The notes beneath the pieces were generated by a model. The model saw only the letters and a program-made list of their open reading frames with translations, ran no database searches and had not been told where the DNA came from. This document shows, one piece after another, positions 56,062-64,000 of a DNA stretch of 64,000 nt (position 1 is the first letter of the stretch; each line of letters starts with the position of its first letter). The position numbers were made by a program, and so were the translations under genes. Origin of the DNA: Gallionellales bacterium GWA2_54_124 (GTDB taxonomy: Bacteria; Pseudomonadota; Gammaproteobacteria; Burkholderiales; Gallionellaceae); the NCBI GenBank assembly GCA_001801025.1, contig MGWO01000003.1:300388-364387 (forward strand), read 5' to 3'.

Positions 56062-56202
56062 AGGGCTGATTAAAGGTAAGATTCCAGCCCTTTCGCTTTT
56101 GTATTTGAGTACAGGTAGTAGGCATGGCGACGCGTGTCGTCATTTTTTTGCATTAACATCGTGTTAAAAAAGGATGCAGGCCGCGCCGTATAGCGGGCGT
56201 GG
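56062..56202 (+). promoter_or_regulatory. Multi-hairpin leader upstream of gltB
   Basis: Four stems stand in line before gltB. AGGGCTG/CAGCCCT (56062-56091, tail TTTCGCTTTT); ATGGCGAC/GTCGTCAT (56124-56143, one G-T pair) followed by a T run to 56149; TTAACA/TGTTAA (56153-56167); and CCGCGCC/GGCGTGG (56181-56202). The second has the form of an intrinsic terminator about 97 bases before the gltB start, so transcription attenuation is possible. Confidence 0.55.
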
Positions 56203-56245
56203 CTGGCCGGTTTTAGCACCCAGTTTGATTTGATTGAGGAATGCC

Positions 56246-59200
56246 GTGGTTAACTCTTCTTTGCCGATGCAACAAGGTTTGTATGATCCGCGCCAGGAGC
56301 GCGATGCCTGTGGAGTGGGATTTGTCGCCCATATCAAAGGTAAAAAAAGCCATGATATGGTCAGCCAGGGGTTGCAAATACTGGAAAACCTGACCCATCG
56401 CGGTGCGACAGGCGCCGATCCGCTGGCTGGCGACGGTGCAGGTATTCTGCTGCAGATTCCCGATGCCTTCTTCCGTGCTCAATGTGCCACGCTGGGTGTA
56501 GCGCTGCCGGAAGTGTATGGCGTGGGAATGCTGTTTTTGCCGGCGGATGTCGTAGCGCGTGCTGCGTGCGAACAGATCATTGCCGACAAAATCGCGGCTG
56601 AAGGACAGCAGTTGCTGGGCTGGCGCGATGTGCCGGTAAACAGCGACATTCTTGGCGAGAGCGTCAAGCTCGTTGAGCCGACGGTGCGTCAGGTCTTTAT
56701 CGGTTGTGGCGCAAACTGTGTCGACACGGACGCCTTCGAGCGTAAACTGTTCGTGATTCGCAAGACGGCTGAACATGCCGTGAATGCGTTGCCCAATGTG
56801 CAGGGCTTCTATATTCCTTCATTGTCGGCGCGCACTATTGTTTACAAGGGTATGCTGCTGGCCGATCAGGTAGGGAAGTATTACCCGGACTTGCAGGACA
56901 GCACGCTGATCAGCGCGCTGGCACTGGTGCATCAGCGCTTCTCCACCAATACGTTCCCGACCTGGAATCTGGCGCATCCCTTCCGCATGATTGCGCATAA
57001 CGGTGAAATCAATACCGTGCGCGGTAACGTGAACTGGATGGCGGCGCGTCATGCGGCGATGTCCTCTAAATTGCTGGGCGAGGATCTGGAAAAGCTCTGG
57101 CCGCTGATCGTTGACGGTCAGTCTGACTCGGCCTGTTTCGATAATGCCCTCGAATTGCTGGTGGCCGGCGGTTATTCCCTGCCGCACGCAATGATGCTGC
57201 TGATCCCTGAAGCCTGGGCTGGCAATCCGCTGATGGATGAAGAGCGTCGCGCGTTTTACGAATATCACGCAGCGCTGATGGAGCCGTGGGATGGTCCTGC
57301 CGCTGTTGCATTCACCGATGGCAAAATGATCGGTGCGACGCTCGACCGCAACGGCCTGCGTCCTGCGCGCTATCTGATTACCGATGATGACGTGGTGTTG
57401 CTGGCCTCAGAAATGGGCGTTTTGAATATTCCTCAGCACAAGGTTGTCAAAAAATGGCGCTTGCAGCCGGGCCGTATGTTCCTGATCGATATGGAAGCGG
57501 GACGCATCATCGATGATAGCGAGCTGAAGACTCAGCTGGCTACGGCCAAACCTTATCGTCAGTGGATCGACGAATCGCGTTTCTTCTTGGGCGACATGTC
57601 TGCGGTAGTCAGCGAGAATAAACTCAATGCCTCATTGCTCGATACGCAGCAGGCGTTCGGTTATTCTCAGGAAGACATCAAGTTTATTCTGGCACCGATG
57701 ATCGCGGCCGGCGAAGAGCCGACCGGCTCCATGGGGACGGATGCCGCGCTGGCGGTGCTGTCGAACAAGAATCGTTCCTTCTTCGATTATTTCCAGCAGT
57801 TGTTTGCGCAGGTGACCAATCCGCCGATCGATCCGATCCGCGAAGAAATCGTCATGTCGCTGACGTCCTTTATCGGCCCTAAGCCCAATTTGCTGGGGAT
57901 CGAGGAAACGGTGCCTTCGCTGCGTCTGGAAGTACATCAGCCGGTCTTGTCCAATGACGACATTGCCCGTTTGCGCAATATCGATGAATTGACTCAAGGT
58001 CGTTACCGCTCGCTCGTACTGGATATCACTTATCCGGCAACAGAGGGCGCGGCAGGTTGTGAAGCGTCCGTGATGGCGCTTTGTGCCGCAGCCGACAAGG
58101 CGGTCGCTGACGGCTATAACGTGCTGATTTTGTCCGATCGCAGCATGTCGGCTGAACGGGTTGCTATTCCGGCTCTGGTTGCCTGTTCGAAAGTACATCA
58201 GCATCTGGTGCGTGAAGGGCTGCGTACCAGCACGGGGCTGGTCGTTGATACCGGTTCCGCTCGCGAGGTCCATCACTTCGCATTGCTGGCCGGTTACGGT
58301 GCGGAAGCGGTATGCCCGTGGCTGGCGTTTGAAACCATCGTGGCGATGAGCGCAGCGGCGGGCACGGATGCCAAGGAAGCCAAGAAGCGCTTCATCAAGG
58401 CGATCGACAAGGGGCTGATGAAGGTGATGTCCAAGATGGGCATATCCACCTATCAATCCTACTGCGGCGCGCAGATCTTTGAAGCCATCGGGCTTAACGC
58501 TTCTTTCGTTGCGCAATACTTCACGGGTACGGCAACCCAGATTGAAGGCATCGGTCTGAGTGAGGTCGCCGAAGAAGCGCTGCGTACGCATCGTGATGCG
58601 TTCGGCAAAGATCCGGTGTTGGCGAACGCGCTGGAAGCGGGCGGCGAATATGCGTACCGTGTCCGTGGCGAAGAGCACATGTGGACGCCGGATTCGATTG
58701 CGAAATTGCAGATGGCTACGCGCACCAATAATGCGTCTACCTATAAGGAATACGCGAAACTGATCAACGAGCAAAGCACTAAGTTAAAAACGCTGCGCGG
58801 ATTGTTCGAAATTAAGCCGGCGGCAGCTGCCGTGCCGCTTGAAGAAGTCGATTCTGCCGCATCGATCGTCAAGCGTTTCGTGACCGGCGCGATGTCGCTC
58901 GGTTCTATTTCGACCGAGGCGCACACTAATCTTGCGATTGCCATGAACCGCATCGGCGGCAAGTCCAATACCGGCGAGGGTGGCGAAGATGCGGCGCGCT
59001 TTGCCGTGCTGAAGGGAGGCGAGATGCTCTCCGATATCATCGGCAAGAGCCGTATCGAGGCGGATCGCGAAATGCTGGCAGGGGATTCATTGCGTTCGAA
59101 AATCAAGCAGGTCGCATCCGGTCGTTTTGGTGTAACTGCTGAATATCTGGCCAGTGCCGATCAGATTCAGATCAAGATGGCGCAGGGTGCTAAACCCGGC

Positions 59201-60904
59201 GAAGGCGGTCAGTTGCCCGGTCACAAGGTGTCTGAATACATCGCCAAGCTGCGTTTCTCAGTGCCGGGTGTCGGCCTGATTTCTCCTCCACCGCATCACG
59301 ATATTTATTCGATCGAAGATCTGGCGCAGCTCATCCACGACCTGAAGAATTCGAATCCATCGGCATCGATTTCAGTCAAGCTGGTGTCCGAAGTGGGTGT
59401 GGGAACGGTGGCGGCCGGTGTATCCAAGGCTAAAGCGGATCACATCGTTGTATCCGGTTTTGACGGCGGAACCGGCGCATCGCCCTTGTCTTCGATCAAG
59501 CATGCAGGTACGCCGTGGGAGCTGGGTCTGGCTGAAGCGCAGCAAACACTGGTGCTCAATCAGTTGCGCGGTCGGGTTGCGTTGCAGGTGGACGGTCAGT
59601 TGAAGACCGGTCGCGATGTGCTGATCGGCGCGTTGCTGGGTGCGGATGAGTTCGGTTTTGCCACCGCTCCGCTGGTCGTGCAAGGTTGCATCATGATGCG
59701 TAAGTGTCACCTCAATACCTGCCCGGTTGGCGTGGCCACGCAAGACCCTGAGTTGCGCCGTAAATTTACCGGTCAACCTGAACACGTGGTGAATTACTTC
59801 TTCTTCGTCGCCGAAGAAGTGCGCGAATTGATGGCGCAGATGGGCATACGCCGCTTTGTCGATCTGATCGGTCGTTCCGATTTGCTGGATGTCAAACACA
59901 GCATCGCGCACTGGAAGTCACAAGGTCTGGATTTCTCCAAGGTATTCCATCAGCCCGCAGTCGCGGCATCAGTGGCGCGTCAGCATGCTGAACAGCAGGA
60001 TCACGAACTGGACCGTGCGCTCGACAACACGCTGATTGCCGGTGCCAAAGCGGCCCTTGAGAATCAGGTCGCGGTGGTGATCGACAGCCCGATCCGTAAC
60101 GTAAACCGTACGGTCGGCACCATGTTGTCGCATCAGGTTGCTCGTCGCTACGGTAATGTAGGATTGCCAGCCGATACCATCCGTGTCAATTTTAAGGGAA
60201 CGGCTGGACAGAGTTTTGGCGCGTTCTTATCGCACGGCATTTCGTTTGAATTGCGCGGCGAAGGCAACGATTACGTTGGCAAGGGATTGTGTGGCGGTCG
60301 CATTGCGATCATGCCGCCATTGGACGCGAAGCTCGTGGCATCAGAAAATATCATCGTCGGCAATACCGTGCTGTATGGCGCGACCTCCGGTGAATGCTAT
60401 TTCAACGGTGTCGCAGGGGAACGTTTTGCGGTGCGTAATTCAGGAGCCATTGCCGTCGTCGAGGGGCTAGGCGATCACGGCTGCGAATACATGACCGGCG
60501 GCATGGTGATCGTGCTGGGACAAACTGGGCGCAATTTCGCGGCGGGGATGTCAGGCGGCGTGGCCTATGTGCTCGATGAAACGGGTGACTTCGAGAAGCG
60601 TTGTAATTTAACGATGGTCGCGCTGGAGCCGGTTGAGGAAGAGTTGGCAACGCTGGACAGCACTGATGTGCTGCCGTCGAGCCATGGTCGCGTGCATTTC
60701 AACCATTTGAACAAGGCGGATGAGCATGCGCTGCGTGAACAGATTGAAAAGCATCTGCTCTACACCGGCAGCGAACGCGCAAGGATGATACTGGAGAGCT
60801 GGGCCAACTATCTGCCTAAGTTTACCAAGGTCATGCCGACCGATTATCGCCGCGCATTGCAGGAGCAGGCAGCAGAAAATGTTAAGAATGGGGGGGCTGC
60901 ATAA
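56246..60904 (+). CDS. gltB: Glutamate synthase (NADPH) large subunit
   Basis: A 1552-residue iron-sulfur flavoprotein that makes two glutamates from glutamine and 2-oxoglutarate. A short propeptide is cut to free the catalytic Cys-22 (ERDACGVGF) of the class II glutaminase domain (about residues 22-430). A central domain, the FMN/2-oxoglutarate barrel ([22 protein letters not shown]), the 3Fe-4S Cys set in [15 protein letters not shown], and a C-terminal GXGXG beta-helix follow. The start is a GTG at 56246 with GAGGA upstream; an earlier TTG is less likely. It shares a base with the gltD start. Confidence 0.96.
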   Translation: MVNSSLPMQQGLYDPRQERDACGVGFVAHIKGKKSHDMVSQGLQILENLTHRGATGADPLAGDGAGILLQIPDAFFRAQCATLGVALPEVYGVGMLFLPADVVARAACEQIIADKIAAEGQQLLGWRDVPVNSDILGESVKLVEPTVRQVFIGCGANCVDTDAFERKLFVIRKTAEHAVNALPNVQGFYIPSLSARTIVYKGMLLADQVGKYYPDLQDSTLISALALVHQRFSTNTFPTWNLAHPFRMIAHNGEINTVRGNVNWMAARHAAMSSKLLGEDLEKLWPLIVDGQSDSACFDNALELLVAGGYSLPHAMMLLIPEAWAGNPLMDEERRAFYEYHAALMEPWDGPAAVAFTDGKMIGATLDRNGLRPARYLITDDDVVLLASEMGVLNIPQHKVVKKWRLQPGRMFLIDMEAGRIIDDSELKTQLATAKPYRQWIDESRFFLGDMSAVVSENKLNASLLDTQQAFGYSQEDIKFILAPMIAAGEEPTGSMGTDAALAVLSNKNRSFFDYFQQLFAQVTNPPIDPIREEIVMSLTSFIGPKPNLLGIEETVPSLRLEVHQPVLSNDDIARLRNIDELTQGRYRSLVLDITYPATEGAAGCEASVMALCAAADKAVADGYNVLILSDRSMSAERVAIPALVACSKVHQHLVREGLRTSTGLVVDTGSAREVHHFALLAGYGAEAVCPWLAFETIVAMSAAAGTDAKEAKKRFIKAIDKGLMKVMSKMGISTYQSYCGAQIFEAIGLNASFVAQYFTGTATQIEGIGLSEVAEEALRTHRDAFGKDPVLANALEAGGEYAYRVRGEEHMWTPDSIAKLQMATRTNNASTYKEYAKLINEQSTKLKTLRGLFEIKPAAAAVPLEEVDSAASIVKRFVTGAMSLGSISTEAHTNLAIAMNRIGGKSNTGEGGEDAARFAVLKGGEMLSDIIGKSRIEADREMLAGDSLRSKIKQVASGRFGVTAEYLASADQIQIKMAQGAKPGEGGQLPGHKVSEYIAKLRFSVPGVGLISPPPHHDIYSIEDLAQLIHDLKNSNPSASISVKLVSEVGVGTVAAGVSKAKADHIVVSGFDGGTGASPLSSIKHAGTPWELGLAEAQQTLVLNQLRGRVALQVDGQLKTGRDVLIGALLGADEFGFATAPLVVQGCIMMRKCHLNTCPVGVATQDPELRRKFTGQPEHVVNYFFFVAEEVRELMAQMGIRRFVDLIGRSDLLDVKHSIAHWKSQGLDFSKVFHQPAVAASVARQHAEQQDHELDRALDNTLIAGAKAALENQVAVVIDSPIRNVNRTVGTMLSHQVARRYGNVGLPADTIRVNFKGTAGQSFGAFLSHGISFELRGEGNDYVGKGLCGGRIAIMPPLDAKLVASENIIVGNTVLYGATSGECYFNGVAGERFAVRNSGAIAVVEGLGDHGCEYMTGGMVIVLGQTGRNFAAGMSGGVAYVLDETGDFEKRCNLTMVALEPVEEELATLDSTDVLPSSHGRVHFNHLNKADEHALREQIEKHLLYTGSERARMILESWANYLPKFTKVMPTDYRRALQEQAAENVKNGGAA

Positions 60905-62358
60905 TGGGTAAGCCAACGGGTTTTATGGAATTCGACCGTTTGTCAGAGGCAAGCTTGCCGGTGGCTGAACGACTTGCGAACTACAATGAGTTTGTGTTGC
61001 ATCTGACCGATGAGCAGGCTAAGACGCAAGGTGCGCGCTGCATGGATTGCGGCGTGCCGTTCTGTACCTCGGGTTGTCCGGTCAACAACATTATTCCTGA
61101 CTGGAATGATCTGGTGTTTCGCGGTAACTGGCGTGCGGCGCTCGATGTGCTGCATTCAACCAACAACTTCCCTGAATTTACCGGACGTCTGTGTCCCGCG
61201 CCTTGCGAAGCGGCGTGTACACTAAATATCAATAATGATGCGGTGGGTATCAAGTCCATCGAGCATGCGATTATCGATAAGGGTTGGGAAAATGGCTGGG
61301 TCGTGCCTCAAGTGCCGGCTCAGAAAACGGGTAAAAAAGTAGCGGTGGTCGGTTCAGGCCCCGCCGGTATGGCCTGCGCGCAACAGCTGGCACGTGCCGG
61401 TCACGATGTAACGGTGTTCGAGAAAAACAGCCGCATTGGTGGCTTGATGCGTTACGGTATTCCTGATTTCAAGATGGAAAAATCGCACATCGACCGCCGT
61501 GTTGCTCAGATGGAAGCGGAGGGGGTCGCATTTAAAACTTCGACGTTTATCGGCTCCGAGTGCGAGGCAGGCGTCAATAACATGGCCGTTGCGACGATTT
61601 CCCCTGAAGCACTTCTCGCACAGTTTGATGCGGTCGTCTTATCTGGTGGTGCTGAAACGCCACGTGACTTGCCGGTTCCGGGGCGTGATCTGTCCGGAAT
61701 TTACAATGCGATGCAATTTTTGCCGCAACAAAATCGCGTCAATGCGGGCGATATGTTACCGGAACAGCTTCGCGCAACCGGTAAACATGTGGTTGTGATC
61801 GGTGGCGGTGACACCGGTTCGGATTGTGTCGGGACATCGAATCGTCATGGTGCACTGTCGGTCACGCAGATCGAAGTGATGCCGCGAGCACCTGAGCAGG
61901 AAAACAAGCCGCTGACCTGGCCTAACTGGCCGTTGAAGCTGCGTACCTCAAGTTCTCATGAAGAAGGTTGCAACCGTGACTGGGCGATTGCTACTAAGGA
62001 ATTTAAAGGCAGTAACGGCAAGTTGGAAAAGATTTGCGCCGTACGCGTCGAATGGCAAAACGGCAAGATGATTGAAATTGCCGGCAGCGAATTTGAATTG
62101 AAGGCTGATCTGGTATTTTTGGCGATGGGTTTTGTCAGTCCCGTGCAGAAAGTGCTGGAAGCATTCGGTGTTGAAAAGGATGCTCGCGGCAATATTAAAG
62201 CGAATACCGAGGATTACCGCACCAGTGTTGATAAAGTCTTCGCGGCGGGTGATATGCGTCGTGGTCAGTCATTGATAGTCTGGGCGATACGCGAAGGCCG
62301 TCAGTGTGCACGTTCTGTTGATGAATTCCTGATGGGATCGTCAGTTTTACCGCGTTAA
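60904..62358 (+). CDS. gltD: Glutamate synthase (NADPH) small subunit
   Basis: A 484-residue FAD/NADPH oxidoreductase that supplies electrons to GltB. An N-terminal Cys-rich region ([23 protein letters not shown]) holds the 4Fe-4S clusters. FAD motif [16 protein letters not shown] is at about residue 149, NADPH motif [13 protein letters not shown] at about 298. The ATG overlaps the gltB stop (TAATG). Confidence 0.96.
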   Translation: MGKPTGFMEFDRLSEASLPVAERLANYNEFVLHLTDEQAKTQGARCMDCGVPFCTSGCPVNNIIPDWNDLVFRGNWRAALDVLHSTNNFPEFTGRLCPAPCEAACTLNINNDAVGIKSIEHAIIDKGWENGWVVPQVPAQKTGKKVAVVGSGPAGMACAQQLARAGHDVTVFEKNSRIGGLMRYGIPDFKMEKSHIDRRVAQMEAEGVAFKTSTFIGSECEAGVNNMAVATISPEALLAQFDAVVLSGGAETPRDLPVPGRDLSGIYNAMQFLPQQNRVNAGDMLPEQLRATGKHVVVIGGGDTGSDCVGTSNRHGALSVTQIEVMPRAPEQENKPLTWPNWPLKLRTSSSHEEGCNRDWAIATKEFKGSNGKLEKICAVRVEWQNGKMIEIAGSEFELKADLVFLAMGFVSPVQKVLEAFGVEKDARGNIKANTEDYRTSVDKVFAAGDMRRGQSLIVWAIREGRQCARSVDEFLMGSSVLPR

Positions 62359-62362
62359 CAGT

Positions 62363-62378
62363 GCAGGATTCGTCCTGC
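62363..62378 (+). other. Hairpin with a TTCG loop between gltD and hemE
   Basis: GCAGGA and TCCTGC form a six-base stem closed by the stable TTCG tetraloop, five bases after the gltD stop. There is no T tail, so it may protect or delimit mRNA rather than end transcription. Confidence 0.5.
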
Positions 62379-62406
62379 TCAATGAATACGAACTAAAGGC
62401 TACCAA

Positions 62407-63471
62407 ATGAATTTCAAATTAAAGAATGACACTTTTCTGCGTGCATTGCTGCGCCAGCCTACCGAATACACGCCACTGTGGATGATGCGTCAGGCCGGTC
62501 GTTTTTTGCCTGAGTACCGCGCAACGCGTGCACGCGCAGGCAGTTTTTTGGGGCTTTGCAAAAATCCTGATTTCGCAACGGAAGTGACTATGCAGCCGCT
62601 GGATCGTTATCCATTGGATGCCGCGATTCTGTTCTCGGATATTCTGACTGTGCCTGATGCGATGGGACTCGGTTTGTACTTTGCTGATGGAGAAGGTCCT
62701 AAATTTGAACGTCCTTTGCGTGACGAAGCAGCGATTATGGCGTTACAAGTGCCAGACATCGACAAAACATTGCGTTATGTAACCGATGCGGTGTCGCAGA
62801 TTCGCAAGACGCTGGACGGTCGTGTGCCACTGATCGGTTTTTCAGGTAGTCCATTCACCTTGTCATGCTATATGGTTGAAGGCGGCGGTAGTGACGATTA
62901 CGCACGCGTGAAAACGTTGATGTACAACGAACCCAAATTGATGCACCACATTCTGGAAGTCACCACGCAGTCGGTGATCGCTTATTTGAATGCGCAGATC
63001 GAAGCGGGCGCACAGGCCGTGATGATCTTCGATTCGTGGGGCGGTGTATTGTCGCATTCTGCTTACCATGAATTTTCGCTGCCCTATACACAACGCATTG
63101 TGGAAGGTTTGATCAAGGAAAAAGACGGCGTGAGGATTCCGAATGTCGTGTTCACCAAGGGTGGTGGTCTGTGGATCGACAGCATCGCCGCGACAGGTTG
63201 CGACGCAATTGGTCTGGATTGGACGATGGATATCGGTGTTGCACGTCAGAAGGTGGGCAATAAAGTCGCGCTGCAGGGTAATCTTGATCCGGCAGTTTTG
63301 TTTGCCAATCCAAATGCGATTCGCAACGAAGTAGAAAAAGTACTGAGCAGCTACGGTTACGGTAGTGGTCATGTATTTAATCTGGGCCATGGAATTTCGC
63401 AGCATACCAACCCTGAGCATGTTGCAGCGATGGTGGCAGCCGTGCACGAACTGAGCCGAAAATACCACTAG
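62407..63471 (+). CDS. hemE: Uroporphyrinogen decarboxylase
   Basis: A 354-residue TIM-barrel enzyme that removes four carboxyl groups from uroporphyrinogen III. Motifs: [16 protein letters not shown] at the N-terminus (substrate-binding Arg), [16 protein letters not shown], and [16 protein letters not shown] near the end. Length is typical. An intrinsic terminator follows, so gltB-gltD-hemE may be one unit. Confidence 0.96.
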   Translation: MNFKLKNDTFLRALLRQPTEYTPLWMMRQAGRFLPEYRATRARAGSFLGLCKNPDFATEVTMQPLDRYPLDAAILFSDILTVPDAMGLGLYFADGEGPKFERPLRDEAAIMALQVPDIDKTLRYVTDAVSQIRKTLDGRVPLIGFSGSPFTLSCYMVEGGGSDDYARVKTLMYNEPKLMHHILEVTTQSVIAYLNAQIEAGAQAVMIFDSWGGVLSHSAYHEFSLPYTQRIVEGLIKEKDGVRIPNVVFTKGGGLWIDSIAATGCDAIGLDWTMDIGVARQKVGNKVALQGNLDPAVLFANPNAIRNEVEKVLSSYGYGSGHVFNLGHGISQHTNPEHVAAMVAAVHELSRKYH

Positions 63472-63501
63472 TAATAGAGGCGGAGCGCGCTTTACTAAAG
63501 A

Positions 63502-63528
63502 ACCGCAGGTTTTCCCTGCGGTTTTTTT
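63502..63528 (+). terminator. Intrinsic terminator after hemE
   Basis: ACCGCAGG pairs perfectly with CCTGCGGT over a five-base loop, followed by seven T (63522-63528). It is 31 bases past the hemE stop. Confidence 0.9.
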
Positions 63529-63605
63529 GCAGCTGCAGTTTGAATAGAGAATCCTATGAAAAGAAGCGCCTTATTACGATATTTCAATAATATTACCGAA
63601 AAGAG

Positions 63606-63633
63606 TTGACGTGGTTTTTTAAGTGCCTATAAT
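63606..63633 (+). promoter_or_regulatory. rRNA-type promoter P1
   Basis: -35 TTGACG (63606-63611), 16-base spacer, -10 TATAAT (63628-63633), then a GC-rich discriminator (GCGCACC) as in stringently controlled rRNA promoters. An AT-rich stretch upstream may serve as an UP element. Confidence 0.8.
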
Positions 63634-63762
63634 GCGCACCTCTTCACCGGAACAGTGGTTGAAACGAGGCGGATCTGGCAACGGAAAGTGCTTAAAAATC
63701 AATAAAATGATTGAGTTTCCTGAGGTTTTGGATGAGATTGAAATAAAGGTGTGAAGATTTAG

Positions 63763-63790
63763 TTGACAATGTGTTTTTAGTCTCTATAAT
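63763..63790 (+). promoter_or_regulatory. rRNA-type promoter P2
   Basis: -35 TTGACA (63763-63768), 16-base spacer, perfect TATAAT (63785-63790), then the same GCGCACCTCTTC as P1. It is 157 bases downstream of P1. Confidence 0.85.
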
Positions 63791-63913
63791 GCGCACCTCT
63801 TCAACGGAGCGAAGTTTGAAACGAAGCGTTAGGGGTAACCTGAAATGCTTAAAGATCAGAGGGTTGATCGAGTTTTGCTGGTTCGGTTGAGAAATAAAAG
63901 ATTTAAATTGTAG

Positions 63914-63941
63914 TTGACAAGAAATTTAAAGTCTCTATAAT
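63914..63941 (+). promoter_or_regulatory. rRNA-type promoter P3
   Basis: -35 TTGACA (63914-63919), 16-base spacer, TATAAT (63936-63941). The discriminator differs from P1/P2 (GCTGGAC) but ACTCTTC is kept. It is 151 bases after P2. A/T tracts precede the -35. Confidence 0.85.
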
Positions 63942-63967
63942 GCTGGACTCTTCGCTGCAAGGCGAGC

Positions 63968-63980
63968 GCTCTTTAAAAAC
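63968..63980 (+). promoter_or_regulatory. boxA-like antitermination site of an rRNA leader
   Basis: GCTCTTTAAAAAC is close to the rrn boxA core (GCTCTTTAACA). With the tandem promoters it indicates that the window stops in the leader of an rRNA operon; the 16S gene would begin beyond the right edge. Confidence 0.6.
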
Positions 63981-64000
63981 ATAAATTAAACAATCGACGA

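Noticed and set aside
63556..63609. 17-codon frame with an AGAGAA upstream, between the hemE terminator and promoter P1
   Set aside because: It overlaps the -35 of P1 and has no similarity or conservation evidence; probably chance.

Overview
The window looks like ordinary chromosome of a Gram-negative betaproteobacterium, probably in or near the Nitrosomonadales/Gallionellaceae. This placement is an inference from gene content and order: lptD-surA-pdxA-rsmA, divergent amgK-murU, metX-metW, thiD-thiE-hemL, pyrB with an inactive pyrC', a mrcA/pilMNOPQ/aroK/aroB/dgt block and a fimT-pilV-pilW-pilX-pilY1-pilE minor pilin operon. No phage, insertion sequence, CRISPR array, tRNA or complete rRNA gene was seen. 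The right edge stops in an rRNA operon leader, just short of 16S.

Layout. 0-4.6 kb: signalling genes, namely a frameshifted HDOD-REC-GGDEF gene, a HopJ-family gene, a chemoreceptor and a small secreted helical protein. 4.9-8.0 kb: a SAM-II-like riboswitch with terminator, then metX-metW-ampG. 8.1-10.4 kb (minus): argA, a small tautomerase, rsmE. 10.5-15.6 kb: thioredoxin-fold protein, inositol-phosphatase-like protein, TrkA-TrkH potassium uptake and a minimal CheA-like protein. 15.7-21.8 kb: yqgE, ruvX, pyrB, pyrC', prlC, xth. 21.8-26.0 kb (minus): ubiH, pepP, murU, amgK. 26.0-31.5 kb: lptD, surA, pdxA, rsmA. 31.6-32.7 kb (minus): an HD-GYP protein and gloA. 32.8-37.4 kb: thiD, thiE, hemL, engB, hemB. 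37.4-40.4 kb (minus): a nucleotidyltransferase-like gene and mrcA. 40.5-48.4 kb: pilMNOPQ, aroK, aroB, dgt. 48.4-55.2 kb (minus): pilE, pilY1, pilX, pilW, pilV, fimT. 55.5-56.0 kb (minus): an unknown repeat-bearing protein. 56.2-63.5 kb: gltB, gltD, hemE. 63.6-64.0 kb: three tandem rRNA-type promoters and a boxA-like leader.

Functional links. The two type IV pilus clusters supply the inner-membrane alignment complex, the secretin and the minor pilins with the PilY1 tip protein. AmpG (muropeptide import) and AmgK-MurU (MurNAc salvage) are parts of one peptidoglycan recycling route, and mrcA makes peptidoglycan. LptD and SurA serve outer-membrane biogenesis. hemL, hemB and hemE are three tetrapyrrole steps. 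thiD/thiE, pdxA, ubiH and the aro, arg, met, pyr and glt genes point to a self-sufficient anabolism.

The less ordinary content is mostly non-coding or architectural: the SAM-II-like element with an extra hairpin, a dispersed heptamer repeat that touches gene 3' ends and lies inside pdxA and thiE, a multi-hairpin leader before gltB, the tandem rrn promoters, a PilY1 with an N-terminal propeller, and a CheA-like protein with no coupling domain. I did not find a clear previously undescribed multi-gene system.
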